Part shown: positions 35,394-46,758 of the stretch, in pieces
Layout of the letters: each line of letters starts with the position of its first letter
How positions within the stretch are numbered: the stretch's first letter is position 1
Made by a program: the position numbers and the translations under genes
Notes under the pieces: model-generated
Told to the model about the DNA's origin: nothing
Databases searched by the model: none
Seen by the model: only the letters and a program-made list of their open reading frames with translations
NCBI GenBank assembly: GCA_030761205.1
Contig: JAULJL010000017.1
Location: forward strand, 6,396,001-6,460,000
From: Fremontodendron californicum
Lineage: Eukaryota > Streptophyta > Magnoliopsida > Malvales > Malvaceae
Direction of reading: 5' to 3'
Length of the DNA stretch: 64,000 bases

Positions 35394-35806
35394 ATGACAA
35401 GAGGAAAAGTTGCACCTCTTCTATTTCAACAATTTCTGGGAATAATATGCTTGCTTTTGCTATGGAATTTAGGTAAAATTGAGTCTTGATTATTTCTGCT
35501 ATATATGACTGCGTATCAACAGCTTCACAGATAATTAAGTTTTCTTCCTATATATATATATATATATATATTTTTTGCTCCTTATTTTTGTTATATATAT
35601 ATATATTTTTTGCTCCTTATTTTTGTTGAATTGTATGATCAGTTGGAGGGCCAGTGCCAGCGGCTGCTATCAATGCACCAAGTTGCTTGGGACCTTGTTC
35701 AGCATTTCCCGACTGCAATCAAGCCTGTCTTAGCAAAGGATTTCCTAAGGGAGGCGTGTGCCTGGGATTTACCAAATCAAATCTGGCCTGTTGCTGTACT
35801 AGCTAG
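35394..35806 (+). CDS. Defensin-like cysteine-rich peptide 2
   Basis: Two exons, 35394-35472 and 35643-35806, with a 170-bp GT..AG intron in phase 1. The intron has TA repeats. The product has 80 residues. Exon 1 gives the signal peptide MTRGKVAPLLFQQFLGIICL. Exon 2 gives eight cysteines with the same spacing as peptide 1 (C-x3-C-x5-C-x3-C-x10-C-x9-CCC) and shared GFPKGGVCL and LACCCTS. It is a duplicate of peptide gene 1, with changes concentrated between the first cysteines. Role unknown; defence or signalling is typical of the family. AATAAA occurs at 35913. Confidence 0.87.
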
Positions 35807-36211
35807 AGCTTAGTTAGAAGCTGAATCCACCCCTTTCTTCTTTTTTATTTTTTTATTTTATAATTTCCTGTGATCATTTCCATGTCCATAACTTGTTGGC
35901 TCATTATCCTGAAATAAAATACCCAAATCACCATCAACTAATTTTTGCTTCTAAATTTAAGGTTTTAACTAGAAAATTTTATATCTTAATATTATTTCTT
36001 GTATTTAAAGAAAATATCTCCGTCCAACACTTGTGTTCGACATATATTGAGACATGAGAATGAGATATGATTATCTAAATATATGAAGAAAAAAAATGTT
36101 AACCATGTGATATATATAAGGGAAAAAAAGTGTAACTAATGCATTTTTTTTTAATTCAATAAAAGTAATGTATTAAATGTAAAATATTTTACTAAAATAG
36201 TAAAAAAAATA

Positions 36212-36411
36212 AGAGTTTGTATTTGATGCGCACTGTTAGTGTATAGATGTATAGGTCTATACACTGATAGTAAATCCTACACTGACACCTCATTAAAAAA
36301 CTAACCACTAACTCCTAACCCTAACACTAACTCCTAACCCTACAGGTGGTATCGAAGGATGCACAGTCAATGTATAGACCTATACACTGACAGTGCTTCA
36401 AATATAAATCT
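36212..36411. mobile_element. MITE-like inverted repeat element with telomere-like core
   Basis: The left arm (TTTGTATTTGATGCGCACTG then TTAGTGTATAG) pairs with the right arm (CTATACACTGACAGTGC then TTCAAATATAAA). The core contains CTAACTCCTAACCCTAAC twice, resembling degenerate telomere repeats. No coding capacity. Confidence 0.6.
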
Positions 36412-38162
36412 AAAAAATAATCTTTAACCAGTACTTATAGACACTAGTTAAGTGAATCCATTTTTTTTTATAAAAAAATTGAGTATATTTATATCGGATA
36501 AATACCTATATCCGACACTTACTTCTAAATTCGGATAACATAAATAATTGCAGTTAGTATATGATAAGGAATTAAAGTCCAACTTATATTTCGTTCCGAT
36601 TCATATTCAAAAAGCAACAGCAGATTCAACTATCCATGGATAGTATATTTCACCTCTGTTGAAACTCGGAGAAAGTTGATAATATAATACCGAACCACTA
36701 AAATGTGCTACAAATTCAATTGGATGTCTTGTAGGATAGCATTATTCATCCAAAAATAAATAAATAAAAGAAAACCTCTTGAATATCTTTATTGAAGTCC
36801 TCCATCTTTAGACCAGCTTGTTGGTTAATTTATTCAAACTTGTTTGCTTAAAGTTCCATAAAATTTAGAATTTTTTTTTTTGTTGCATGATTTCAGTTAA
36901 AGTTCCGCAAAAGCTTGTATAAAGATATCATTTTCCTTAAATAAAGCTAACTTTTTAATATTTTATTTATATATATTAATAATAGATGTTTTTTATAGTT
37001 TTCTTTATTAATTTATATTTCAAATCAGAGGCAAATCCATTTTAAAATTTTGGGAGTTTGAAAAGGAGACTATGCTTTCATTAAATTTTGAATATATATG
37101 AATGGTTGTGGACAAAAAAAGTGAAATAGAAGATAATAATAGCATAAAAATACGGTATTCCATTCGAGGTCCGTTGAATCATTTTTATGGATTACGTGCG
37201 TTATTTCATTGATTCGAACTAAATAACAAGCTAATAAATTTTCTTTTTATCATTGGATTTTTCAATTAAATTTGTTGTAACACTCATAATGATCAACTTT
37301 ACGAAAATCACATTTGATTCTATAAGCTCGTAGAATTGGACCGGATAAACCCCATATTTATTGCTTCTTCTCCATCAATAATATCTATCCCTTCAACTCT
37401 TTCTAAAAAAAATAGAATTTCGCCCATATTCACAATAAAAAAAAAATTCAAAAGGGTATATTCTTAAGAGTACAAATAGAATCTCATTTATATAAGTGGC
37501 ATAGTAAAATATGAAAAATAATATATAGTGAGAGATATTTTTGAAATTAATTTTGAATTTTTTTGCCAAAATAAAAAGTTTTAGAGAAAATCTATACTTT
37601 TTATATAAAATAGATGGGTCTTTAAACAAGATTAATATATCACAGTAAAAAAAGCATTATTTGCAAATCTCTCTCGCAAGAATAGCAATAAACCAAATCT
37701 TAAGCAATTATTATACAATCCTGTATCCATCATAATCCAAAAACTTTTAATGCCAAAGGATTGCCAATTAAATTTTTCCAAGATGGATACATATATCAAA
37801 AATTACAAGAGATAAAATATTTCTTTTATTGAAAATATACAATACAAAAAAACCAAATATGGAACATTCAAATACGGAAATGTGTTGAATTAAGCATTAA
37901 CTTATGTGGTATGCATGTTGGTCAACATCTTGAAAATTACGAGTGACTTTAAGCACGTAATGTTCTCATCATATGAATTAAATGGATAATGATTGGGATT
38001 AAAAATTAAAAAAAATAGAAAAATATGTACTAGAAGTGCTATTATATAAGTAAGGGGGCTTTGAGAGGGTAAAATGGCAGCCATCCAATATTATATACTT
38101 ATCAAACAAATAGGTAGCAAGGTTTTACATGAGAGAGTGCAGAACTTGGCAGAAATAATAGA
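36412..38162. other. Intergenic DNA upstream of peptide gene 3
   Basis: AT-rich, no gene supported. A TATATAAGTAAG sequence at about 38044 could serve as a TATA region for peptide gene 3. Confidence 0.45.
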
Positions 38163-38519
38163 ATGGGTATTGCCAATCCTTCTCTTCCTATCAAGTTCTT
38201 CTGTTTTTGTCTTCTATGCTTGGTCATCTTCTTTTTCAACATAGGTGAAATTCTTATCCATTCTATCATTCATCAAGTTTATCAGTAAATAAGTAGTCAT
38301 TATTATACAATTTTTTTTTTTTTTTTGTTTTGGTTATTTGGGGTTTCAGAGAAAACAAGTGCAGCAGGTGGTAGAAAAGAATGGGAAGCAGTGATGGGGC
38401 CATGCTCAGAGTTCAAAGATTGCAATAAGTACTGCCTCACAAATGGGTTTCCTTTAGGGGGATTCTGCAAAACATTGAATCCGACGGCTCCACCTTTTTG
38501 TTTATGCAAATACACATAG
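38163..38519 (+). CDS. Defensin-like cysteine-rich peptide 3
   Basis: Two exons, 38163-38244 and 38350-38519, with a 105-bp GT..AG intron in phase 1. The product has 83 residues. Exon 1 encodes a strongly hydrophobic signal peptide (MGIANPSLPIKFFCFCLLCL). Exon 2 has six cysteines, C-x5-C-x3-C-x10-C-x10-C-x1-C, with CNKYC, GFPLGGFC and a final CLCKYT. The C-x3-C and C-x1-C signature is that of the cysteine-stabilised alpha-beta fold. It shares gene structure and the GFPxGGxC core with peptides 1 and 2, but has diverged and lacks their triple-cysteine end. A CACTA transposon begins 183 bp after the stop. Confidence 0.85.
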
Positions 38520-38701
38520 GCCTTAGCATGCCTACCTAGCTAGCTTCTAAGCATGGCTTTGAGATTATCCCCCTTCTGATCTCTATTAATAAGACTTCTG
38601 CATATTTGAACTCAGAATTTGAATTAAAAAAAATGATCAACACAAAGGGATGATTTTAGTTTAGAATTTGAAATTCTTGTGGCAATGCATATATACTGTT
38701 A

Positions 38702-39260
38702 CACTACAAACAAATTGCCATATAGTGACGGTCCAAAAAGCGTTGGTAAAACTCCAAAATCCGTCGCTAAAAGTCCTAAAAACCTATACCGACGGTCAAA
38801 ATGACTATTCCGACAAAAAATTAAGCGACGGTAAAACCCTCGTCGGTATAGACCTATACCGACGGAAAAGATGACCGTCGGAATAGGAAGTATAACCTAT
38901 ACCGACGGTTTTACGCGTCACTAATGTTAATACCGTCGGTATAGCCTATGTTGGGATAACCCCTTTTGCTTTTACCTATACCGACAGATTTTGTATCCGT
39001 CGGTATAGATACCGCATCTATACCGACAGCTTTTGTATCCGTAGGTATAGATACCATATCTATACCGACAGCTTTTGTATCCGTCGGTATAGATACCATA
39101 GATATACATATACCGACGGTTTTTTTCCGCTTCCGTCGGTATAGACTAAAATGTAAAATATATAATTAACCTCTAGCGACAGTTTGTCGTAAATTTACTG
39201 ACGGTTTACTCCGTGAGTATACTATACATTTTTTGTTATATGAACTGTCAGTATAAAAGT
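38702..39260. repeat. CACTA left end with subterminal repeats
   Basis: Terminal inverted repeat CACTACAAACAAATTGCC followed by many copies of the CTATACCGACGG / CCGTCGGTATAG motif. At 38975-39115 four palindromic units (TACCGACAG..TTTTGTATCCGTCGGTATAG) repeat in tandem. Confidence 0.85.
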
Positions 39261-39720
39261 CAAAGCGTCGGTAAAAATAAAATTTTATCATTTTCAATTA
39301 CTAATATTGATTTATTTATAATTTAATCCAACATATTTCATATAAAAAAAAGCATCATAAGAATAAGAAAGTACAAAATATTTAATAATATTAAAAATAA
39401 AATTACAAAGAAACTGTCTTAATTATATAACTTTTACAAACTAAATAGAAGTCGCAAACTAAAGTCATAATACAGTTACAGTCTTAAAATTGAAAATTAG
39501 CAGTCCAAACACAAAGTAAATAAGCAATCCAAATACGTAAACTGAAATAAGCAGTCCAAATCTCATGAATATTCCTATGGAGCAGCATCTGCATAAAATT
39601 GACAAATATTATACAATTAAAAGCAATTAAGTAGTGAAGTTAATATAGTGAAGTCAATATTCCTATGGAAAATTAATTTCAACTATGAATGGCTAACACT
39701 AGAAACGGGAGATTAATCAC

Positions 39721-39812
39721 CTTTCCAGAGAGATCATCAGCAAAATAATGGAATGCAGTATGCTCATCTGAAGATGGGTCTCATTCAGCAACATCAATGC
39801 TATTCACAATTC
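39721..39812 (-). pseudogene. Exon-like fragment inside the CACTA element, unidentified
   Basis: On the minus strand a 92-bp segment is bounded by a possible acceptor (GATCAG) and donor (AAG|GTGATT). It reads NSIDVAE, a stop, then DPSSDEHTAFHYFADDLSGK. It might be another captured exon. I do not recognise the gene. Confidence 0.3.
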
Positions 39813-40820
39813 CTGATCATCATTGAATGTTTAAGAACTATCTAGTTACAAAACATCTAATTTCATCAGAGACTATAAACATGACTGGAGAACATCCAAA
39901 TGCCCTAAACATGATCAATGCATGCATTTTATTTATAATGGTTAGTTCTTGTCCATAATGGAGCTTATGGACAAAGCTAAGACCTAGATAAAGGTCATAC
40001 TAGTTGTTGTTCCCATCAGAAGTGGGATGTCACAGAGAAACTTAGGCATGAAACTTAACCTTCACTATATTTGCATGTGCACTAGCCTAAAAGATTTTAG
40101 AGTTGTGCATCATATGACATAAAGGCCACATTCAATTTACGAAGTAGAGAACACTCAGAACATACCATTCAGAATTTTCATTTGCAACACCGTAATGAGT
40201 GCAGAACAATGGGTTAATTTACCTACATAGATGCCAACATCTTGGGCTTAATCTTAGTGATGGGTGTTGAGTAAAAAGAATGAATGAGAGTTTATATTTC
40301 TCCCAAACTAAGGAACAATGAAAATCAAAATGGCAAGGTTTAAATGAATGATGAAGCCTTGTTCTTGTAGAAAGACATAAATCTTTTAAATGTTGCATTG
40401 CAATGTATAGTATGTAAAGCAAAATGAAAGAGCAGGTTATCAAAGTTACAAGTCATAAGAACCCACAACCTTAGGGCTTAGAAAAATAGCAAGACGATAA
40501 GACTCAGAATTTGACAAGCATAGGCAAATGTTCTGGTAATGGAAAGCAAACAGGAATTTATTCGCATATTAACATGAAGATAAATTTTCAAGCACTAGAC
40601 CAGACGAAGTATTTAGATAAACAAAAGAAATACATAGATGTATGTGCTGAAATACATATTTTTTTTTCATTCACATACACTTTTCCTTTTATCAAAGCCT
40701 TTCAATAAACATGCATCCTTCCATCCACCCTCACATTCACATGCATGGTCAACACTCAATAACAGTACAACCATATCAATTCCTGGATACAGTATGTTAC
40801 TGACATAGAGAAGCAAGTAC

Positions 40821-41188
40821 CTCCAACAAGGAAGCAGCAAATTTCATTTGGGTCTCCTCATAATGGTCAAGAAGAGAGGGACATGCACAAAGAGTGATTT
40901 GGTCCCATTCTGCTCCGCAAAGCAAAGGGAATGATAGTAAACATAATTGCACACAAACCGTCCTGCATCATCAGAGGTCATCACCTCAAATCCCTTTTTT
41001 GCTAAGGCCTTCGTAATCTCCTCAACAGGAAGGGAAGTTTGCACAGAGGAAACTCTTTAAGGTTGCAGGAAAGAGATGAAAATCAGATGTAATAACCATG
41101 CTAAGCAACAAAAGCTATATTTTAAAGACAACCATACTACCTCTCGTACACATGAAATTCCACCATCTGCAGGAATAATGGGTACTTT
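40821..41188 (-). pseudogene. Captured pyroglutamyl peptidase I (peptidase C15) exons
   Basis: Two exons on the minus strand separated by an intron: 41141-41188 (KVPIIPADGGISCVRE, bounded by CAG and GTAGTA) and 40821-41038 (TSLPVEEITKALAKKGFEVM.. then DDAGRFVCNYVYYHSL and LFVHVPLF). The AGRFVCNYVYY block with the catalytic cysteine and the later LFVHVP histidine are hallmarks of plant pyrrolidone-carboxyl peptidases, which remove N-terminal pyroglutamate. The frame breaks after FLTI (about 2 bp lost near 40868), and the acceptor before exon 2 reads CAA instead of CAG. The N-terminal exons are missing. The intron shows capture at DNA level and not from mRNA. Confidence 0.8.
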
Positions 41189-41719
41189 CTGCAAACGATA
41201 CAAAATGTACAAAAATGAAGAAAGTTTGAGAAGAACTATTACAAAATGAACCTCTTTTGTTCCCTTTACCAACATGCGGGGGCTAGGCTAGATAAAGAAA
41301 AATGAATAATAAAAAAAGAAGAACACTGAATTTGCTAAGATTATTATAAAAATATAATTAATTCATAATACCCTTCAGATACTAATTCCTTCTTTTCTTG
41401 CAGCTTTAGAATCCTCTCCTCTATTGTGTTCTCAATAACAAATCTCACAATTTGGGGAATTTGCAATATAATATAAAATTAAAAAAAAACAAATATTTCA
41501 CACAGGGAGGATTAGAACTTACATTGTTCAAGGCAGTAGAGAAGGATCGATACGTCTGATGAAGGGGAAAAAAAAGGGGAAAATGACATCGAGAGGTGTT
41601 TGGATTAGTAGAAAGTGAGGGAAAATGAAAAAGAAAAATAAGGGGAATACCTGAGCAGAGTGACGAAAAGCTTGACGGATCTCGAGAAGACGGACGTAAG
41701 TCGAGCAAGCATTAAACTC

Positions 41720-42159
41720 AAGAATCCGTCGGAATAGAATCCGTCGGTATATATGAGTGTCAGTATAAACCCTAAATTTGCTTGTGGTGTATATACCAAC
41801 GGTGTTCTACTGACCGTCGGTATAGGTATACCTATAGCAACGGATAGTTTGGGCGTCGGTATATGTTATGTATTTTCTGACGGTTAAAAGAATCCGTCGG
41901 AATAGAAACTTTTTACCTACGGATCGCGACCGTCGGTATAGATGAGTGTCAGTATTTTACCATTTGTTTGTAGTATATACCAACACTTTTTCATTGACCG
42001 TCGGTATAGGTACACCTATAGCAACGGACTAGAGGGGCGTCGGTATATGTTATGTATATTCTGACGGTTAAAAAAATCCGTCGGAATAGATACTTTTTAC
42101 CGACGGATTTCGACCGTCGGTATAGATAACCGTCAGTATATGGCAATTTGTTTGTAGTG
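41720..42159. repeat. CACTA right end with subterminal repeats
   Basis: Mirror of the left end: GACCGTCGGTATAG and ATCCGTCGGAATAG motifs repeated, ending TGGCAATTTGTTTGTAGTG. Confidence 0.85.
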
Positions 42160-42463
42160 TTATGTTATTTTCATGAAAAGTTTCTTTCATTAACATTTTT
42201 TTTTTCTAATGAATTCTTTGGTAGTAGTATGATCAGTCGTCTAAGGTAGGTAGATTGGCACCAAATTAGCCATAGCTAACTGATCCGATCTATTTGCCAA
42301 GCCGAATCAATGTGGATTCGTACCAAATTAGTCCTTGTCCACATACATCCATGAATGAATAATGATAAGATAAAGGCCCAAAAAGAACTTCATTAATGTG
42401 ATTCTTTTGATTTTGTTGGACAGAATCTATCAGAACCCCATATTTATTTATGGGTACTCTACT

Positions 42464-43120
42464 CTACCAACCAGGGTTATCAGTACCGTACTGGTATCGG
42501 TCATATCGGTACCGATCGTATAGGTCGATATATATCGTTTTTAAGATAAATCGAAACGATATAAGTCTCGTTCCGTTTCGATTTTGGTACCGACCCGTAC
42601 CGGTCGTACTGGTCTGTACCAGTTGGTACAAGATTTTGATTTTTTTTTAATTTTTTTATTTAAAAATTCACTTATTTGAATTTTTAAACCATTTTCAATA
42701 TTTTTTATGTCATCATCATTTTTATTTTTTTCATAATTATATTTTAAAATATATATATGTTCATTAAATTAGGTTATTGAACATAATTAATAATAATTTA
42801 CTATATTTTTTTAACATTTTAATATTTATTTTACTAAAAATTTTAGATTTTAGATTTTAGATATTAAATATTTAAAATTTATATTTGTATAAAAATATAT
42901 ATATACATGTAATGGATGTATATTTGCATGTGTATATAATATATATTTTATTAAAAAATTTAAAAATATATATGTTATACATATAGATATATGAAAAAAT
43001 ATTTTAAAAATATCGGTAAACCTGAAACGGCACGTTGAAATACACCGGTATCGATACGTACCAGTATCAGAACAAAAACGGTACGTCCACCGATACGGTA
43101 CTGACTACCTTGCTACCAAC
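42464..43120. mobile_element. hAT-like non-autonomous element
   Basis: Element 42472-43112 (641 bp) with ends CAGGGTTATCAGTACCG and CGGTACTGACTACCTTG, about 13 of 17 bp inverted matches, and flanked by the 8-bp direct repeat CTACCAAC (42464-42471 and 43113-43120). 8-bp duplications and CAGGG ends suggest hAT. The subterminal regions are rich in GGTATCGGTACCG-type motifs. No transposase. Confidence 0.75.
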
Positions 43121-44570
43121 AAATTAATAGAAGCAATAGCAAAGATACTAAATATTACAAATTAGAATTCAATATTCTTGTTATAATCTTTTCACACTTT
43201 TACTTAAATATAGTTTTGAGAGGATCAATATTTTTTAATTTCTAATATGGAAGGGACTTTAAGTTTTTAACCGAGTTTTTTTATTTAAAAATTATTAGAG
43301 ATTGAATTTTAATCATCAAAATATTTTATTAAAAGATTATTAATTATAAATTGGATTATTTTTTTTTATATTATTGAAGAACTTCATTATTCCTTAAATC
43401 AAGATTGATACTTTTAATATTTTTATTTATAGAGTTATCTAAAAATTAAAAAAAAAAAAAAAAAATTGAGGAAGCTATCCGTCAAATTATCGACTTGACT
43501 TGACTTGAATTTTGATTCTGGTCGAGTTTTGGACATAAATTTTTAAATTAGATTAAGCTTGAGTTTGCATTTAGATTTTCAAGGTGTCAACCTCATTAGA
43601 TATGTCCATTACATATCTAATCTATAGTGTTGCACTTGACAAAACGTAGCATATTTTTCAATTTTAATTTTTTAGATTTCATTATTTGAATAGTTCAAAC
43701 TGATTTATTTATAAAATCTAAAGACTCAAATAAACGAAGATAAGTTAAATGCAAATTCTATAAAGTTAGAGTGGTATTTAGTATTTACTCTAACAAAACA
43801 ACAACAAAAAAAAACGAGAAGACGAAAGAAAGATATTTCAATTTATAGAATACAACTGAATAGAAAAGATGTTATGTATGTGTTTTTATATATATGCACG
43901 TAGAACAAAGATTCGAACTTAACTTTTTAAATACAAAAGATATATGCATCTAAGATCGAATAAAATACACGATGCAAAAAGATGTGTACATATTTAAATA
44001 TATATGTGCATTAAATCTGTCCATGGATCAAACCGAACAATAGCTCAAATTTTTTCATTTTGCTTACCCAAATCCGAAGGATTACAGAATCTCACGTCCA
44101 GACCCATCCAATTCGAACCGGACTAGACGAGTAGCCTGACCTCTAAAAAGGTTTGATGTACATATATAAATAGTAAATAAAAAATATGAGTATAAAACTA
44201 ATGTTTAAATAAAGTCTAAGTATTGTATTCATACAATATGTGTATTAATGTATGCATTGAATTAAAGTGTAATTATTGATTAATTTGCAATATGATTTGA
44301 ATATAAGGATTATCAAATGAGTCCTCAATGAAACATTTCTATACTTTAATTTAAAGATCGTAAGTTTGAATATTTAGATGAAATAATAAACATCTCTAAA
44401 CTTATTAACAAGGGAGTTCAACATTTACAATTTTTTTCTTTTATTCAAAATTTGTAAAAAATAAAATAAAAAAATAGACATCTCTAAATAGTCCAAATTA
44501 AGTCAGAGATCAAACAACATTGAGGTGTCATGCGGTAATTGCACATGAAGTGGTGGATGGCCCCCAGAGC
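43121..44570. other. AT-rich intergenic DNA
   Basis: No gene seen. It includes poly(A) tracts and diverged fragments of CGGGTC / TCCATGGA repeats. Confidence 0.5.
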
Positions 44571-44900
44571 CACGTGAATACATACAGCACCATCATCCAA
44601 AACAAAAACAAATTATTTGCAAATTGCATGTACGGAATCAAAAACACCCGAGTCCAAGAGGCAATAAAAATCCAATCCCCCAAGAAAAATAAAGATGACT
44701 CAGACAAAACGTGGCAGCTCCCTACAAGCCTGTCAGCTTTAAAACGTACTACCTTGGGTCAAGATAGTGGGGGAGTGAGGAATCGCATAGTCGCTGGCAC
44801 TGCAGACAAGGTATCAGAATGGGAAACGGAGTTATTATATTATTGGTAGAGAAAAAAAAAAAAGGGGTAAGGTTACGTCAGATTTGCATGGACACGTAGC
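44571..44900. promoter_or_regulatory. Cluster of ACGT and RY motifs, possible seed/ABA regulatory region
   Basis: Within 330 bp lie a G-box CACGTG (44571-44576), TGACTCA (44696-44702), an ABRE-type ACGTGGC (44709-44715), TTACGTCA (44873-44880), the RY core TGCATG (44885-44890) and ACACGTAGC (44892-44900). bZIP factors bind ACGT cores and B3 factors such as ABI3 bind RY elements (established). The region is about 4.4-4.7 kb upstream of the ABI3 start. An ORF spanning it is not convincing as a protein. Confidence 0.35.
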
Positions 44901-45620
44901 TGCAATTTGAGACCTCCGCCGCTTCGCTCACGAATCCTGACAAACCAATACAGCCTCTTCAGTCGGTCCATTTTTCTCTGGAAATTTGTTGCGCGAGAAA
45001 ATAAAAAATAAAAAACTCTTCTCTCATTGGTTAGACTTAAGTGAGTTCCTCCAGAGTTTTCTTTAACAAATTTTAGTTGTCTGAATTCTGAACCTAAACT
45101 TAAAACTTGCTGTTGAATTAATGTATATATTTTATACTTTTATTTTTCTTTTTTAATTTGACGGTATATATATTGAGATTAAAATACTGTGTACAGTTGG
45201 AGGTTTATAATGTTATTTATGTCTTAAAAGAAAGACGATTTAGATGATAACATTTCTGATTGTAATATTGCATCATTTATTTTGTTTCTTTCGCATACCA
45301 TTGCATTTTGCATATGGTTTAAAGGAATTTCATTTCCCATATCAATTACTAGTTAATATTAAAAGATAAAAGGCTTTAACTAAGGTAATATTAGGTATTA
45401 TTTTTTAAAAAGTTCTATTAATGAATAATTATAAATACAAGTTAAGGACTAATTATTATTTTTAAAATGTTTTTTGTTTTTTTATATTATTTTTACTTAA
45501 TTGAAAATATATATATTAATTATATTTTTTCTTATAAATATCACATTAACCAATGTCACTAGATATTAATTAACAATTTTCTTTTTAAAATTATCGTAAT
45601 GATCTAATTACTACAGTAAT
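44901..45620. other. AT-rich intergenic DNA
   Basis: No gene or element recognised. Confidence 0.5.
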
Positions 45621-46758
45621 AACACCACCAGGGACGAAACCAAAAATATTGACGAGGGGGGCCGGAATTAGATCTGCTCATGGCCGGGTCGGGACTCGAT
45701 TTTTTTTTTTCAACTTTACCCAAGCCTGGTTCGAGCCCATTCGCCAGTTTCACTGTTCATTTAATATAAAAAAATAAAATTTTTATTTTTATATTAATAT
45801 TAATATTTTTATAATTAAATTTAAATAAAAATAATTTTTTATTATTTGAACAGTGATCCGATTCAACCCGGATCACAAAAAACCTTGTCCAAGCCCGGCT
45901 CATAAGCAAGTACAGCAGGAATATACATATAAAAATTTAAAGTAAAAATAAAATCGTGTATTAAATAAACATGTCTAAGGATAGGGTTATTCGTCGGCTC
46001 GAACTGGGTCGGATCTTGGACAAGTAAAATTTTTTGCTATGTGAGTCTGACTCGACCCAGTCCATGAACAACTCTAGTATAAAAATATTAAATTTAAATA
46101 TTATATATGATATTAAATTTGCTAACAATATATAAATTTATTATAATGAAATATTTTTTTTAATTTTTAAATATTATAATTCATGTTGCATATGAATTTT
46201 TCTTAATAATAAATAAAGTCTCAACATAAAAAAAAAAATATTATCTAATTAAAATATGCATAAAATTATTTCATATTATAAAAAAATCATAAGATTACAT
46301 ATATTTAGAAAAAGAAAAATAAGTTAAATGCACAATTCCTATTAAATATTGTAATTGTTTAACTTTTTTATTTATTTTTTCTTTATGAGCATAGAATGAA
46401 AAATATTAAATAAAATAATTAATGTAAATGCATTTATTTAATTGATTGAAAAGGTAAATATAGAGAATTAAGCTAATAATAATGAATGAAATTTAAACTA
46501 AAAATGTTAAAAAATTTATTATATCAAACAAATTCTACAAATAGGGGGCCAAATTGAAGGGGCAAACAAAATTTGGAGGCCAAATATAATTTTATTTTAT
46601 TTCAAAAATCTTAAAAATTTTAAGGGGGGCCAAATTGAAAGACCAAATAAAATTTGAGGGGCCAAACATAATTTGACCCTTATATAAAAAAATCTTTAAA
46701 AAAATTAAGGGGGGCCGAGGCCCCTGCCTGCCCCCTTGTCTACACCCCTGAACACCAC
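45621..46758. mobile_element. hAT-like element with nested repeats
   Basis: Element 45629-46750 (about 1.1 kb) begins CAGGGACGAAACC and ends ..TACACCCCTG, flanked by the 8-bp direct repeat AACACCAC (45621-45628 and 46751-46758). GGGGGGCC runs lie near both ends. Inside are CCGGGTCGGG/CCCGGCTCAT fragments that look like one or two other small inserted repeats. No transposase. Confidence 0.7.

Larger units (their letters stand above)
28750..35960. repeat. Segmental duplication, unit 2 (with peptide gene 2)
   Basis: Homologous in order to 26150-28745, and enlarged by the copia element at 29420-34552. The flank left of the copia element (28768-29140) matches 26165-26680 and 27215-27300. The flank right of it (34580-35960) matches 27530-28700. 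An ancestral tandem duplication is inferred. Confidence 0.75.
38699..42162. mobile_element. CACTA (En/Spm) transposon with captured gene exons
   Basis: A 3,458-bp element (38702-42159) bounded by CACTACAAACAAATTGCC and its exact inverse, and flanked by the 3-bp duplication TTA (38699-38701 and 42160-42162). About 500 bp at each end is packed with copies of CTATACCGACGG and CCGTCGGTATAG in both orientations, the subterminal repeats expected for CACTA transposase binding. I found no transposase ORF, so it is probably non-autonomous. The centre carries exons of a pyroglutamyl peptidase gene. Confidence 0.92.

Noticed and set aside
36290..36345. Interstitial telomere
   Set aside because: CTAACCC-like units are few and mixed with CTAACTC, inside an inverted-repeat element, so a telomere fusion is not supported.
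38911..39169. ORFs on both strands with a repeating SIPTDTKAVGID-type peptide
   Set aside because: They are translations of CACTA subterminal DNA repeats; both strands are open for the same reason, and there is no start context or homology.
38690..42160. A CRISPR-like array from regularly spaced CCGTCGGTATAG units
   Set aside because: The DNA is eukaryotic, the units occur in both orientations, and CACTA ends with TTA duplication explain them.
44520..44849. 109-residue ORF upstream of ABI3
   Set aside because: No domain or compositional sign of a protein; the region is better seen as possible regulatory DNA.
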